Assembly: GCA_037013495.1 (NCBI GenBank)
Contig: CM072801.1
Coordinates: forward strand, 6,496,501-6,560,500
Direction of reading: 5' to 3'
DNA: 64,000 nt
DNA from: Hippophae tibetana
Lineage: Eukaryota > Streptophyta > Magnoliopsida > Rosales > Elaeagnaceae
The translations under genes were made by a program, and so were the position numbers. How positions within the stretch are numbered: the first letter of the stretch is position 1; every line of letters starts with the position of its first letter. Shown here piece by piece: positions 39,311 through 51,171 of the stretch. The notes beneath the pieces are model-generated. The model was not told the DNA's origin. It worked only from the letters and a program-made list of their open reading frames with translations, and searched no databases.

Positions 39311-40334
39311 TGTTGAGAAAATAAGTCTCACATCGATCAAGGAGAAAGGTAGCAGTGCTGCTTATAAGACTGAGGTACCCTTTAACCCACAAGGTGGCTT
39401 TTGGGTTAATAGAGGGGCTTGGTCAAATAAGATTGGTATCAAAGCAGGACCCCTGGCGGTGGAGGAACCACCTGGCATTATCACCCGTGGTAACAATAAG
39501 ACCACCACCGTCCGTCAACACAGTCGATGTGAAGGGGAGTGTTGAGGAAATAAGCCTCACATCGACCAGGGAGAAGACATCAGTGCTGCTTATAAAACTG
39601 AGGTACCCCTTAACCCACAAGTCAACTTTTGGGTTAAGAGAAGGGTCCGGTCAAATAAGATTGGTATCAGAGCAGAACCTCTGGCGGTGGAAGAGCCAAC
39701 CGACACTGCTGCCTTTTCCCTGGTCGATATGAGACTTATTTCCTCAATACTCCCCCTCACATCAACTGTGTCGGCGAACAATGGTGGTCTTATTGTTGTC
39801 ACGGGTGGTAGTGCCAGGTGGCTCATCCACCGCCAAGGGTCCGTCGACACAGTCGATGTGAAGGGAAATGTTGAGGAAATAAGTCTCACATCGACTAGGG
39901 AGAAGGTAGCAGTGTTGCTTATAAGAATAAGGTGCCCCTTAACCTACAAGCTGACTTTTGGGTTAAGAGAAGAGCCCGGTCAAATAAGATTGGTATCAGA
40001 GCAAGACCCCTGAAAATGGATGAGCCACCCGGCACTACCACCCATGGTAACAATAAGACCACTACTGTCCATCAACACAGTCGACGTGAGGTGGAGTGTT
40101 AAGGAAATAAGTCTCACATCGACCAAAGAGAAGGCAGCAGTGTTGCTTATAAGACTGAGGTACCTATTAACCCACAAGCTGACTTTTGGGTTAAGAGAAG
40201 GGTCTAGTCAAATAAGATTGATATCAAAGCAGGACCCCTGGCAGTGGAGGAGCCACCCGACACTACTACCCGTGGCAACAATAAGACCATCACCGTCCGT
40301 CGACACAGTCGATGTGAGGCTTATTTCCTCAACA
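39311..40334. mobile_element. TRIM-like retrotransposon array with an inverted segment (fossil)
   Basis: A unit of about 228 bp starting TGTTGAGGAAATAAGTCTCA recurs at 39311, 39540, 39869 and 40097. Each unit holds TATAAGACTGAGGTACCC and then TTGGTATCAGAGCAGG, the usual plant primer site for initiator tRNA-Met. A purine-rich stretch precedes the next unit. An inverted piece of the same unit lies at about 39705-39840. The whole block ends at 40334 with the reverse complement of its own beginning (GAGGCTTATTTCCTCAACA). The flanks ATCCC (39306-39310) and ATTCC (40335-40339) may be a diverged target duplication. It has no coding capacity, as expected for terminal-repeat retrotransposons in miniature. 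The LTR/internal boundary cannot be fixed from this array. Confidence 0.75.
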
Positions 40335-40557
40335 ATTCCAATAATGAATTTACTAAAGGTTTATAAACGAGGGGTATATTTGAATTTTTATTGAACCTTA
40401 AGTGTATTGTAGTTCATTTTCAAGAAGTTGGGATTATCTTTGATGATAGTTGAAACCTCATGAATACTATTGATAATTCCCCCCAAAAATACCACAATGT
40501 TTTTTTACTTATTGTAAAAATAAAACTTAAGTCTTGTATTTATTATTTATGATAAGT

Positions 40558-42045
40558 TAATCATATTAGGTTAAAGTGTATCATTGATCTCTAAACTTTA
40601 ATTATATTTACACATACGTCACCAAATTTTTAAAACTTTATACATATGTCTACAAATTTTTAAATCATACGATTAAGTTATCAATTTTTAAATTGTCACA
40701 CATATATCTTAAATTTTTAATTCACAAATATGTATTCTAATAGTTAAGCTATGACCTATGAGTAAAATTTTAAAAGTTGAGACTAAATTGTAAATCATAT
40801 CGAAAATTACTAACATCATTCAACGCCATAGATAAAGCCTATTTAATCCTCTTTTTAAGGTGATAAGGATATTTGATTAGGTATTTTAAAAGAGATATTG
40901 TACTTTCTCATATGCACTTTTTTTTTCTCTTTCCCTTTCCCTTTCCCTTTTCGATTTCGATTTATTTTTCTTTTACCATTGCATAAGGTAATAATAGTGT
41001 TGGATTAGTTGTGTTAGTATCAAGTTGCATCATGTTATCGTATTGTGTTTCAATTTTAATCATGTTGTATTTACATATTAGTTGACATGTGAAAAAATTT
41101 ATTTTTTCTTCGTGTTGTATATTATTAATAATGAGAAATAATAATATCTTCACGTATATAAAAAAAATTATTAATCAATTCTAACCAAATTTATGTATGT
41201 TCTATAATGTTATCATATTATGTGAGATACTATCATACTTACCATTACAACTTTTTATTTTATTTTAAGGATTTTACCTTTTTATATTTTCTTTTCTAAA
41301 GAATTTTATTTTATAGTATTGTAGAAAGATTTTATGGTATTTTCTATAAAAAATGATTTATTTATTGTAACTTTTTATAAGAAGGATAAATACATAGTAT
41401 TATATTTATTTTAAAAAATACTTAGATCATATACTTATTTTTTGTAATTATATGATCCTATTATTATTAAAAGTTATCACGTAATGATAAATTATTATTT
41501 TTATGTTTTTATTTATTTTTTATTCAGTTATTTTATTTACACATTATTTAAATTAAAATAGTCTTTATTTAATACAGTTAAAAATAATAAATAAAAATGA
41601 AATTAAAAATAAAAATAATTTTTTCCTTAAAGGATCAATTTTTAACGATATGTTAAAGTGTACCAATGGACTCCAAACTTTAACTAAATTTACGTATAAA
41701 TTTTTAAATTTAAAAATATAAGATTTAGTCTTTAAACTATTAAAACTTAATATGTAAATCCTTAAACTTTTAAACCTTACAATTTAGTCTCAATTTTTAA
41801 AATTTCACTCATAAGTCCTAGCTTAACTATTAGAATATATATTTGTGAATTAAAAATTTAAGATATATGTGTGATGCTTTAAAAATCGATAACTCAATCG
41901 TATGATTTAAAAATTTGTAGATATATATATATATAAAGTTTTAAAAATTTGAAGGACAAATTGTATGTCTTAAAAATTTGGTGACCTATGTATAAATATA
42001 GTTAAAGTTTAGGGACCAATGATACACTTTAACCTAATATGATTA
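40558..42045. mobile_element. Long-inverted-repeat element, ~1.49 kb (MITE/MULE-like foldback)
   Basis: The left end TAATCATATTAGGTTAAAG and the right end CTTTAACCTAATATGATTA are exact inverted copies. The arms match for about 240 bp with substitutions (for example TTAGTTAAGC-type and GTGAATTAAAAATTTAAGAT blocks in inverted order). A second, internal copy of part of the arm starts near 41652. The middle is AT-rich with no coding sequence. Long inverted repeats without genes suggest a non-autonomous DNA transposon. I could not prove a target duplication. Confidence 0.75.
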
Positions 42046-42699
42046 AATTAACAATGTTGTTTCTTTACTATGTTTCTTTGGTAATGTTATAGTGTGTGTG
42101 AATTTTGAAACTCTTAGAATTTTAGTACTCTATTAGTTTTTTTGTGGTCTGATCTCACTTGTTCTTTGTCCTTTTTAGAGTATTAAATTTTCTTCTTTTT
42201 TCTAGTTGGATAGCTAGAAAGGTGTTTGACTATGTTTTTGGAGACTTCGATTTATTGGTATGATTTGGTCTATTTTTGTTTGTTGTTTGTGTCAATTTCA
42301 TAAGCTTAACTTCTTTTTTTCCTATTACCACTACTACAAAAAGGAGTATTTAAGTCGTTGTGTAAAGTCAATTTTTGAGAAAAATTGACTTATAATGAAT
42401 TTAAAATCGGTTCGGTGTAGAACCGATGCTACGTCACGTGGAGAGTGTCGGTTCGCCACGTAAACCGATTCTATCCACCTAATATATCTAAATTCGGGTC
42501 ATTTTTTACGTAAAACTTAATTTTCTTCCTCTCTCTTCTCCATTTTCTCCCAAAATCTACACTGTGCGCCACCTTCTTTCTAAATTTCTGGCCACCTCCG
42601 ACCACCATTTGTAACGTCGTTTTGTAAGTTATATTCCTCTTCTCATTATCTTTCAGATCTACTATTTTTTGAAGCAAAATATTAAAAAAAATTATACTC

Positions 42700-43215
42700 A
42701 TTTTCTGTATAAATTCTTGATTTAGTTATGTTTTCTATTTTGTTTGTTATTATGTTTGACTTATTTTACCTAGAAATAATATCTGAAATGTCGTGAGTTT
42801 TATGGATTATATATATTTACTCTAGGTGGATAAATTTATTTATATATTATAAATAATTATATTTTATTAAGTAGAATTTTGTACCTTATTATTCAATTTG
42901 TTTTATATTTTGTATAAATTTTTGATTTAGGTATGTTTTTGATTTTGTTTGTTATTATGTTTGACTTATTTTATGTGGAAATAATATCTGAAATGTTGTG
43001 GGTTTGATAGATTATATATATTTACTATGAGTGGATAAATTTATTTATATTTTATAATTATATTTTATTAATTAGAATTTTGCAGCTTATTATTCAGTTT
43101 GTTTTATATTTTGTATAAATTTTTTATTTAGGTATGTTTTTTATTTTTCTTGTTATTATGTTTGACTTATTTTATTGTGGGTTTACTATGCGTGGACAAA
43201 TTTATTTATATACAT
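42700..43215. repeat. ~203-bp tandem repeat, 2.5 copies, in the CACTA leader/intron
   Basis: TGTATAAATT starts copies at 42706, 42911 and 43112. Each copy holds TTTGTTATTATGTTTGACTT and AATAATATCTGAAATG blocks. The third copy is shorter. The repeat lies between the CACTA leader and the transposase exon. Confidence 0.85.
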
Positions 43216-43497
43216 ATAATTAATATTATACTTTTTAATTATGATATAGTAACATGCTTAAAAATTAGAATCAACCAAAGTGCGTGATTGGTTTTTATAT
43301 ATTCATGCTAACATGTTGCTTATTTTTTAATTTGTATAGAAATGGTTTTATAAAATAATTAAAATGATAACTATTTTGTATTATGTATGTTTTGATATAT
43401 ATTCTAATAATTAGGAAATTTATATATAATAATACTTGAAATATATTCATTGTATACATAATTAAGTAATATGTTTAATTAATGTCATTAACAGAAA

Positions 43498-43740
43498 ATA
43501 GACAAATCTTGGATGTCAAAGTGTAGAATTGAGCAAGAATATATTTCTAGAGTTAAAAGTTTCATGAAATTTGCTTGTAGAAATAGTAATATTGGAAGTA
43601 GTATGATTCGATGTCCATGCGTTAAATGTAAAAATGAGTGATTTCATGAATTTGATGAGGTTAAGTATTACCTTATCCGTAATGGTATTCTATTGAGCTA
43701 TAAATGTTGGTATTATCATGGAGAAAATATTGATAATACT
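43498..43740 (+). pseudogene. CACTA transposase-associated domain remnant
   Basis: The exon follows ATTAACAG and reads IDKSWMSKCRIEQEYISRVK then FMKFACRNS and MIRCPCVKCKNE. After a stop it continues FHEFDEVKYYLIRNGI and CWYYHGEN. This matches the N-terminal 'transposase-associated' domain of plant CACTA proteins, which begins MDKSWM, has a C-P-C-x-x-C zinc-like motif and ends Y-x-x-W-x-x-H-G-E. The initiator ATG has become ATA and there is an in-frame stop (TGA) in the middle, so it is dead. Confidence 0.8.
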
Positions 43741-44819
43741 CATGGGGAAAAAAATAAATAAGAATGTGAGTGGATTACAAAATATATAGCATTAAAAAAT
43801 ACTAGTAGAGATTCCAAATAACTTCATATATATAGACAAATGATTAATAAAGTGTTAATATGAGTTCGTCGAATGTCGTTGTACGTGTTAATCTCTTTTT
43901 GATGGTAATATTTATAATGATTTAATTTCTTCATTCGTATGTCTGAAGTTTATACTGCTTTTTTGATGGATGTAGTGGATCAGTTGTTTTTTTCTCATAA
44001 TACTTGTGAAGTCTAATCAAGATTCTAAGCCAACCAAGCTTACTCGATCGCATAATTACACTTTGATGACATTATTTTATTTGTAATTTAAGTTAACTAT
44101 ATGTATTATATATACATTATTTGTTTTGTAATAAATTTAATTATCAATTAATTAAATATATTTAAATTTTTAATTATTTGTATTATTATTTATATTTTAG
44201 TTTTTTTATGCTATATATATATATTGAATAATACGAAAAATGAAAATAAAAATAAAAACAAAAAAAGATACATAAGTCACACTACTATAATATTTCTTTA
44301 TGGTCTCAAAAATTCTGGCCTCAATTTATAGGGTTTTGGTCACGATCTTATAAAAATCGAGGCTATAATGTATATATATAGTCTTTGTTTTATCAATAAC
44401 CTTGTCATAAGTTAAATTACAAAAATTATTTATATATAAACAAATTTATATAATCACAATTATCAAATGATCGTGATCATAATTAAAATAATAGAGTTTT
44501 TAATCTTTTTAAAACCGAAATCAAATAATATATTATGTGTTATTCATTTAAAAAATACAATAATTATTTTACAATTTTTTCATTTCTTTGTTAATTTAAT
44601 TTCATATATTTTCTATCTTTTACCTCACTCACCAAATTTATGTATCAAATTTTTTATTTTTCTCTTCCAATATTTTTTTCCTTTCTCGGCGCTAATCACC
44701 ATCCTTATCTCTTTCTTTTTGTTTCTTTTTCCCTAGCGCACACCACCCCTCTCTTCTTCATTTTCGCGACGCAGTTCCGACCATACCCCTCACCCTTTCT
44801 GACGCTTTACGTGTGTCGT

Positions 44820-45180
44820 TGTTCATGGCAACAATATCGATCTATCATTTCTTGAAACAGTTGAGAAATCCCAAAATGCAGTGGAGATTCTTAACCTACT
44901 AACTTTAAAGAAGCTCGTGATCTCCTTCGAGCGCCGACTTAGAGACAACATCACTACTCGTATCAAGTATCCTAACCAACTCGACCAATTCGTTGACTTC
45001 GAGGTCGAGCTTTACAAAGAGGTCCATAAACTCAAAGTCATAGCCGGCGCACCAGAACTCTACCATGACCTTGTTGGTTTCAACACCATACTTTCTATTT
45101 TCAACTTGCTTAACCACGATAACATCGACATTTCTATTGATGTCATTCAATTGATTCACTCAAAAATTAAAAGTTATTAG
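44820..45180 (+). pseudogene. Captured fragment of a CTNNBL1-like gene
   Basis: One open stretch reads DLSFLETVEKSQN, LTLKKLVISFERRLRDNI, RIKYPNQLDQFVDFEVELYK, KLKVIAGAPELYHDLVGFN, FNLLNHDNIDISIDVIQLI. This follows the N-terminal armadillo-repeat region of beta-catenin-like protein 1, a spliceosome-associated protein. It ends at a stop at 45180, where the normal protein would continue with QDLTDEDV. It has no start codon of its own in frame that matches the family start. The stretch is still open over about 110 codons although captured, so it is young or under weak constraint. It is inside the CACTA element. Confidence 0.75.
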
Positions 45181-45583
45181 ATAGTAATAATGGTGAGTTT
45201 TATCAGGAGACTTGACCTGCTAATTTCAAGATCTTTTTACTTGTCTTTTCTTTTTTATAAGTTGTTTTACTGGTTAAGTTATTCTTTCTTGTGAAGATAC
45301 TTTGTTCTTTGCATAGAAGAAAAAATTGGTGAGCCACTGTTTACTACTACTTGTTTGAGGCCTTCATACTTAGTAATAATAATGATGTGTTATTTCTCAT
45401 ATCCATGTTTTCCACGTTTTGATGTTTAACTCTATATTATATGGATTTCATGCAGATGGTCGTCTATTGTTTTAACTCAGTCCTCTCCATGGGCTATATT
45501 AATTAACCTTTCATCATGCACGTTGCTTAGATGATGAGTTTTCATTGCTCTAGCTCATTTACCCTTTTGAAAACTTTTTGTAG

Positions 45584-46710
45584 ATGTCTTAACAAGAAGA
45601 AAACTGCTGAAGAGATTGAACAACAGTTGCAGAACACTTCTTTGGTAGAATATTATAGCTTGAAAGAAAGGGAAACTCTTGTATTGCAATTGAAGAACAA
45701 TGTAATTGCATTCGTTTTTCTTTTTCGAAACTGTCATTTGAATGCAGTTTACATTTTCATATTGAACATATTGATTTTGGTTTCAGGAGAAAAAGGTGCA
45801 CCAGCATGCACACCAGCAATTTAGAATCCGTTGCAAGCTGTTGCCGGAAAAATCGTAAAAATGGGAATAAATGAAGGAGGTTACAGGTTGTACCAGAATA
45901 GAAGCCTATTCGGTCCTCCAGTAAAACCCTCCCTTGTTTCTCTTCCTTTGAACAAGTCTAATCTTGATATTGAGTTTTACTTGAAGCAGTCGCTTTCTCA
46001 GAAGCAGTTGGAGGCCCATCAGGTAATTTTTTTGATGGAGCACTAATAAACTATTAGTTGATTCGTGTCGATTATTTATACATTGGATTCTTGATTTTTA
46101 TAGTATTCATATTTTGCTCATTTGGTTGTAGTTTCAACAGCTCAGACAACAAGTACTGAAGCAGCAAAACTCGTCTGTTTGGGGAGGACAAATAAAGTCT
46201 AGTAGTCCATACCCAGTACCTCAGACTTGTCCAGTAGTCCAAAACAGAGGACGGAACACGGAGAACATTGGTTGTAGAAACAACCGCCCTCTAGGTTTGT
46301 CATCATCTGAATGGCTTTCCCTGTAACAGTTACAGTTACAATCACAGCCTCAGCTTCAGCAAAATGGATTAGGCATGAGATCCGCCTTTCTCGACAACCA
46401 TGGTACAAAAATGGAATCTACTGGAGCTGGTGTCTTCTTACTTCGCCATATCGAGAACCAGCCAGATTCTCGTCGGAAACAAGTTCCGTTTATTTTTTAG
46501 GAGTTTTCACGCTGTCCGGTTTCATCTGAATTATTATTCAGTTCTGAAACTCTTTTTTTATTAATATTTTTGGTTTATTTTGCAGCCTGTTCAATTGTTT
46601 TAGTTCCAATAAGAGTGGCTCAGGCCTTGAACCTGAACTTGAATGAAATGTATGGGCAACACCAGAGTTCTAATCGTTCTAATGGAAGATTGAACGGTAT
46701 TAATGCTTTC
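45584..46710 (+). pseudogene. Captured fragment of a Gln-rich plant gene, with introns
   Basis: Exon-like blocks at about 45584-45701, 45787-46022, 46132-46490 and 46586-46705 are separated by stretches with GT...AG ends. They encode EIEQQLQNTSLVEYYSLKER, then GINEGGYRLYQNRSLFGPPV and FYLKQSLSQKQLEAHQ, then WGGQIKSSSPYPVPQ and Gln-rich sequence, then VAQALNLNLNEMYGQ. These look like a plant-specific Gln-rich protein of unknown function, but I cannot name the family with confidence. Reading frame is lost between and within blocks (for example a stop at 46324-46326), so no functional product is expected. Confidence 0.6.
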
Positions 46711-46849
46711 TTCACATTCAAGGTCTATTTTGTTCTGTTGACTTGTAATCATACTGGAATTTTTCTTCAAATGATGTTAATTTTGAGTTCACGTGGGTTA
46801 ATAATGTACATATATTACCTTGGGGATACATGTAAATAATGTCCAAAAT

Positions 46850-46975
46850 CGAATTACACCAACGCATCAGCATGCACACACGAACACACCAATATACATA
46901 CCAACACACTAACACACCAATGCATCAGTGTACCAACACATCAATACACCATTGCACCAACGCATTAGCATCATC
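46850..46975. repeat. Degenerate ACACCAA-type short repeat
   Basis: ACACCAA(C/T)GCATCAGCATG-like units of 8-20 bp recur about ten times. It lies inside the gene-capturing CACTA element, right of the Gln-rich fragment. Confidence 0.75.
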
Positions 46976-47214
46976 TTACTTTCTATGGCTAGAATTACTG
47001 TTAATAATGCCTATAGTATTTGTCTTTTCTGTACACTTATAATGAAAGTTGTTGTGAACTTGATTACGGTGATACGAAGAAGTACAATATTCTAATAGTA
47101 AGATTATTTTTATAATCATTGTAATTATTAGAATTAACTAGTAAAATTTTATTATGTTTTATTATATAAATTTTTAAATATAATAAATTTTTTAATAATT
47201 ATATTTTTATTTAA

Positions 47215-47414
47215 ATTTATGACGATAGAGATACTTTATGACCTCGATCTTATAAAAATTGAGGTCATAGACATACTTTATGGTTTCACTCTTATAAAAA
47301 TTGAGACAACAAACATATCTTATGATCTGAGTCTTATAAAAACCAATGTCATAGACATACCCTATGACCTTGGCTTTTAAAAGATCGAGATCATATACAT
47401 GTATTATAGTAGTA
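47215..47414. repeat. Right subterminal repeats of the CACTA element
   Basis: About three copies of a roughly 60-bp unit carry CTTATAAAAATTGAGGTCAT and ACATACTTTATGG motifs, each a small palindrome of GACCTCGATCTTATAAAA type. They end at the terminus near 47403-47414. Such subterminal motifs are transposase-binding sites in known CACTA elements. Confidence 0.7.
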
Positions 47415-47754
47415 TCAATCAGTCCATTTGTGTATAATTGATGTTGTGATACATTAAAGGTGTTAAATAAGCTCGGTTGTTGAGTTGGAAAACTCATAAA
47501 CATTTATTTTAATTTTTTTTATTAAACTCAATTAAATCAGATTTGATAACCACTTCAATTTATAATTTATAATTTTAAGTTTTATAATTAAATTTTCAAT
47601 TTTTAAAATATTTTTAAAAAATTAAAGTTATTTTATAAATAATTTTTAATTTCAATTTTAAAAAGTAGAAATTAAAAATTAGACAATGCTTGTTTGATAA
47701 CTAATTTTTAAATTTTAAATTTTTAACCTTTTAAGTTGAGTTATTTTATGAATA

Positions 47755-48430
47755 TTGAACATAACTTTTTATGGAAAACTCAAAATCATAAACTGTAAAA
47801 ATTTTAAGAAACTATATTTCTAAAAAACTTTAATGGTATATGAAATAATTCATAATATTTTGTGTATTAGTATAATTTATATTTCAAAAAAGTTACTATT
47901 GAATGTGAATAATCATTAGTAAAATAAGCATAATTTTTTATAAAAAACTTGAAATTACAAACCATAATTTTTTTTAAAATTAGAATTCTATAACTTTCTA
48001 ATAGTATTTAAATGATTCTTAAAATATTGTGAATTAATGCAGTTTATATTTTAAAAATACATAAAAAATGTTTTTTTGAATCTAAACATTTATTGTGCAT
48101 AACTTACTAACTTTTTACATAAAACTCAAAATCACAAATCATAAAACTTATTAAAAATTAGATATTTAGAAATTTTTAATGGTATATAAAATAATTCATA
48201 AAATTTTGTGAATTAATAATGTTTATATTTTAAATTTGTAAAAAATGTTATTTTGAATATGAATAATCATTAACAAAATATGCATAACTTTTTTACAGAT
48301 GTTTCTAATGATATATAAAATGAATCATAATATTTTGTGAATTAGTACATTTTATATTTCAAAAATATTTAATAAAATATGAACAATATTAAATAAAATA
48401 AGTATAACTTCTATGAAAAAATTAAAATTT
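47755..48430. repeat. Degenerate AT-rich tandem repeat, ~175 bp unit
   Basis: GCATAACTTTTT-like starts recur at about 47758, 47930, 48108 and 48280. Each is followed by AAAACTCAAAATCA, TTTAATGGTATATAAAAT and ATTTTGTGAATTA. Copies differ strongly, and the last are truncated. It begins about 340 bp right of the CACTA element. Confidence 0.7.
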
Positions 48431-49136
48431 TAAAATTTAACATTTAACATTTCCTATAAGATAGAATATTTGATATTTTCATCGATCATCTCTTTAACCT
48501 CAATTATATTAAGTATATTTTTAAGTTAATATTTTTCTTAAAATTCTATATTTGTTAGAATATTCTAATATAAATTTAATTTAATTTTCAAAAAATCAAT
48601 AGTTAATTTTTTTATTTATTAATTTTAATATTTTTGTCAACTTTATAGTAATAATAAATAATTAAATTTTAATAAATTATTCATCCTCTCACTTATTTAT
48701 TACCTTTTTAATTCAATATGTTTTTTATATATATAAAATGGGATAACGAGTTATTCATTAAAGGTTGTGACTTAATTAAGTTGGTATTTAATTAGTCTTT
48801 TTTTCAAAATAAATAGACTTAATGATTAATTTTTAATCTAAAGTATTTGTATTGCATCTAACATATATATATATATATATAATAAAAAAATAAACGATAC
48901 ACTAAGGAGAGTTCCTTAATATTCAAGTCGGTTTGTATATTTTTTTATTGATTCCTTAATATTCCAACAGTATATATAATTTAGAATTCATACTCAATAT
49001 GAATGTACTTGAATATAATATACAGGCAATACTAAGGGAGAGGTCCTTATCGGTTGCCTTTTTTGAATTTGGTTTGTCCTCATAATGACTTGAAGGGGTC
49101 CCATAAAAAGATTACATGGTAGATGTTCCTAGAGCA
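48431..49136. other. AT-rich spacer / promoter region of the DUF599 gene
   Basis: No gene seen. An (AT)n run lies near 48860-48882. Confidence 0.5.
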
Positions 49137-49147
49137 TTATATATAAC
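49137..49147 (+). promoter_or_regulatory. TATA box of the DUF599 gene
   Basis: ATTATATATAA lies about 90 bp upstream of the start codon, followed by purine-rich leader sequence (GAGAGGGAGAG). Spacing suits a plant core promoter. Other AT-rich sequences nearby make this tentative. Confidence 0.45.
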
Positions 49148-49228
49148 AGCGTTAGAGTAGTTAAGAAATTGAGAATAAATATAAGCATACAAATCAATAG
49201 AGAGGGAGAGATATAAGAGGTGGTGGGA

Positions 49229-51119
49229 ATGGAGTGGAGAAAATGTTACTTGGATGTGATAATGGTACCATTAGGTCTTGTAATAAGTATCACTTATCAC
49301 TTTTGGCTTCTATACAAGGTTCGAACTCAACCTTTGACCACCACTATTGGCTTAAATGCTAGAGGACGACGTTTATGGGTCTCTGCCATGGTTCAGGTAA
49401 TAGTGCCCCTTCCTACCTACCTACCTACCTAACCTACCTAGTTTTCAATTCATGTTTGCTTCTATTTCTACTCGAACACTTATATTATTTACATCAATCA
49501 TAGTTTAGTTTAGTTGAAGTCACAGTTCAATTAATAGACACAATAAGAATATAAATTTAAGTTTTAGTGGATGGTTTCAAAAATTCTTTTATCTTATCTC
49601 CGCTCTAACTATAATGGATAGTTATGGTGCTTGTATAATTTATCGACCTTATAAACCTATGATTTGGTATTCTATAAATATCTGATGTGATTTTTTTTTT
49701 ATGACAAAAATAATTATATTATTTGCTTTATAATATGCTATTTTTGCAAACATGATGTAGTTATATTTATGTTTAATACATATGATTTTATCTATAACTT
49801 AAAAAAAGCATATATTTAATATGTATTTAAAATATAATATATATATATATATATATATGTTTTTTTAATAACGTAAAAAAAATATTTTTTATATTAAAAA
49901 TAATTAGTTAAATAACTATAACTTATAAAATTCAAATTGTATAATTTATTGTATTAAAAGGCTTACTTGATAAAACTCTTAGGTGATCCTATGTACCTAT
50001 CTAGCATCCCAATTTCTTAAGTTTTTTTTTTTACAAATATTTTAATTTTTAATTTTAATTTTAAAATTTTAAAATTAAATACATTTAATAATAATTATTA
50101 AATTATATTTTCTATATATAAGTTTTAAAATTTTGTTAAATTCTAAAATCTTAAAAAATTAATTTTGGATTTCAATTCATTTTTTTTAATATCTTAATAT
50201 TTATAACTAATAACTCACTCTTATCTAATTCAATCATGTTTAATATTAATCAAAATGTTTAAATATTTGAAATTTAATAGAATAATTCGAAACTGAATCT
50301 TAGAATTTAAAATATTAAAAAATATAAATTATAAATCAATGAATTTATTTATTTTTACTTTGATACGTAAGTCACCACAAATTTCAACTGTGTTTTTGTC
50401 CAAATTTAAATTACTAATACCTCTTCGACTAAATTAAACAATATTTTTTAATTGATCGAAACTTTTTAAAAATAATAGCAATTCACACATTTTAAAGATG
50501 TGTTTTTGTCTACTCACTTATTAACAAGATATTTTTTTGCTGAACATAGATTAACAAGATAGTTAGATAGCTGAACAAGATCTCTTTATTTATTTTTATA
50601 GTATGAACTTTTAAAAAACTTAATATTTTTTAATATATATTTGGTTTAATTACGTGACATAATTTTTTTATAAATAAAATTTTATTTTTAATCCTTTCAA
50701 GTAATGTGCATTTTTTTAATATAATGTAAAAAATATATGTTTTACACATGTTTAAAAATGTAGTGCACATTTGTTTTTTCATAACATAAAAAACATTTTA
50801 AAAAAATCAAAAGTGAAACCATGAAAATAATGGATCATATAAAAATTGGAGTGTATAAATTCCTATCCAGAAATAAATTTCAAAAATATCTATTAGACGC
50901 AATGTTTATTATGTTACAAAAATTTGAACAAATGTTCAATTTTTTAAAAAGAGTTAGATGTGAAACTAGATGAAAAATAAAGTTTGTACATATAAAACAA
51001 AATGTTATAAATTAAAATTTAAAATGGTTATTATAACATTTGTGCATAAATTTTGGTGTAATCACATATATTAAAGAGGAGTTGGCATAATATAAGATCA
51101 CACACATATACTCCTGTTG

Positions 51120-51171
<52 letters not shown>

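Larger units (their letters stand above)
42329..44150 (+). mobile_element. Truncated CACTA (En/Spm) transposon
   Basis: Starts with CACTACTACAAAAAGGAG, the canonical CACTA terminus. Next come a palindromic subterminal region (CGGTTCGGTGTAGAACCG) and a CT-rich leader near 42520. Then comes a transposase N-terminal domain remnant at 43498-43740. I found no matching right terminus before the next element begins at 44280, so the 3' part is lost. The right limit is approximate. Confidence 0.7.
44280..47414. mobile_element. CACTA-type non-autonomous element carrying host gene fragments (Pack-CACTA-like)
   Basis: The left end CACTACTATAATA and the right end ATTATAGTAGTA are inverted copies except for the outermost base. 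TCA flanks both sides (44277-44279 and 47415-47417), the 3-bp duplication typical of CACTA elements. Subterminal motifs (GATCTTATAAAAATYGAGG and relatives) occur once at the left and about three times at the right. The 3135-bp body has no transposase. It holds fragments of at least two unrelated host genes in the same orientation (44820-45180 and 45584-46710), with introns still in place. That indicates capture at DNA level rather than through RNA. Confidence 0.8.

Noticed and set aside
39355-40394. Repeated frames of 65-125 residues on both strands
   Set aside because: All are translations of the TRIM-like repeat unit, which is noncoding.
47207-47503. 98-residue - strand frame with a repeated YVYDLNFYK motif
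   Set aside because: It is the translation of the CACTA subterminal repeats.
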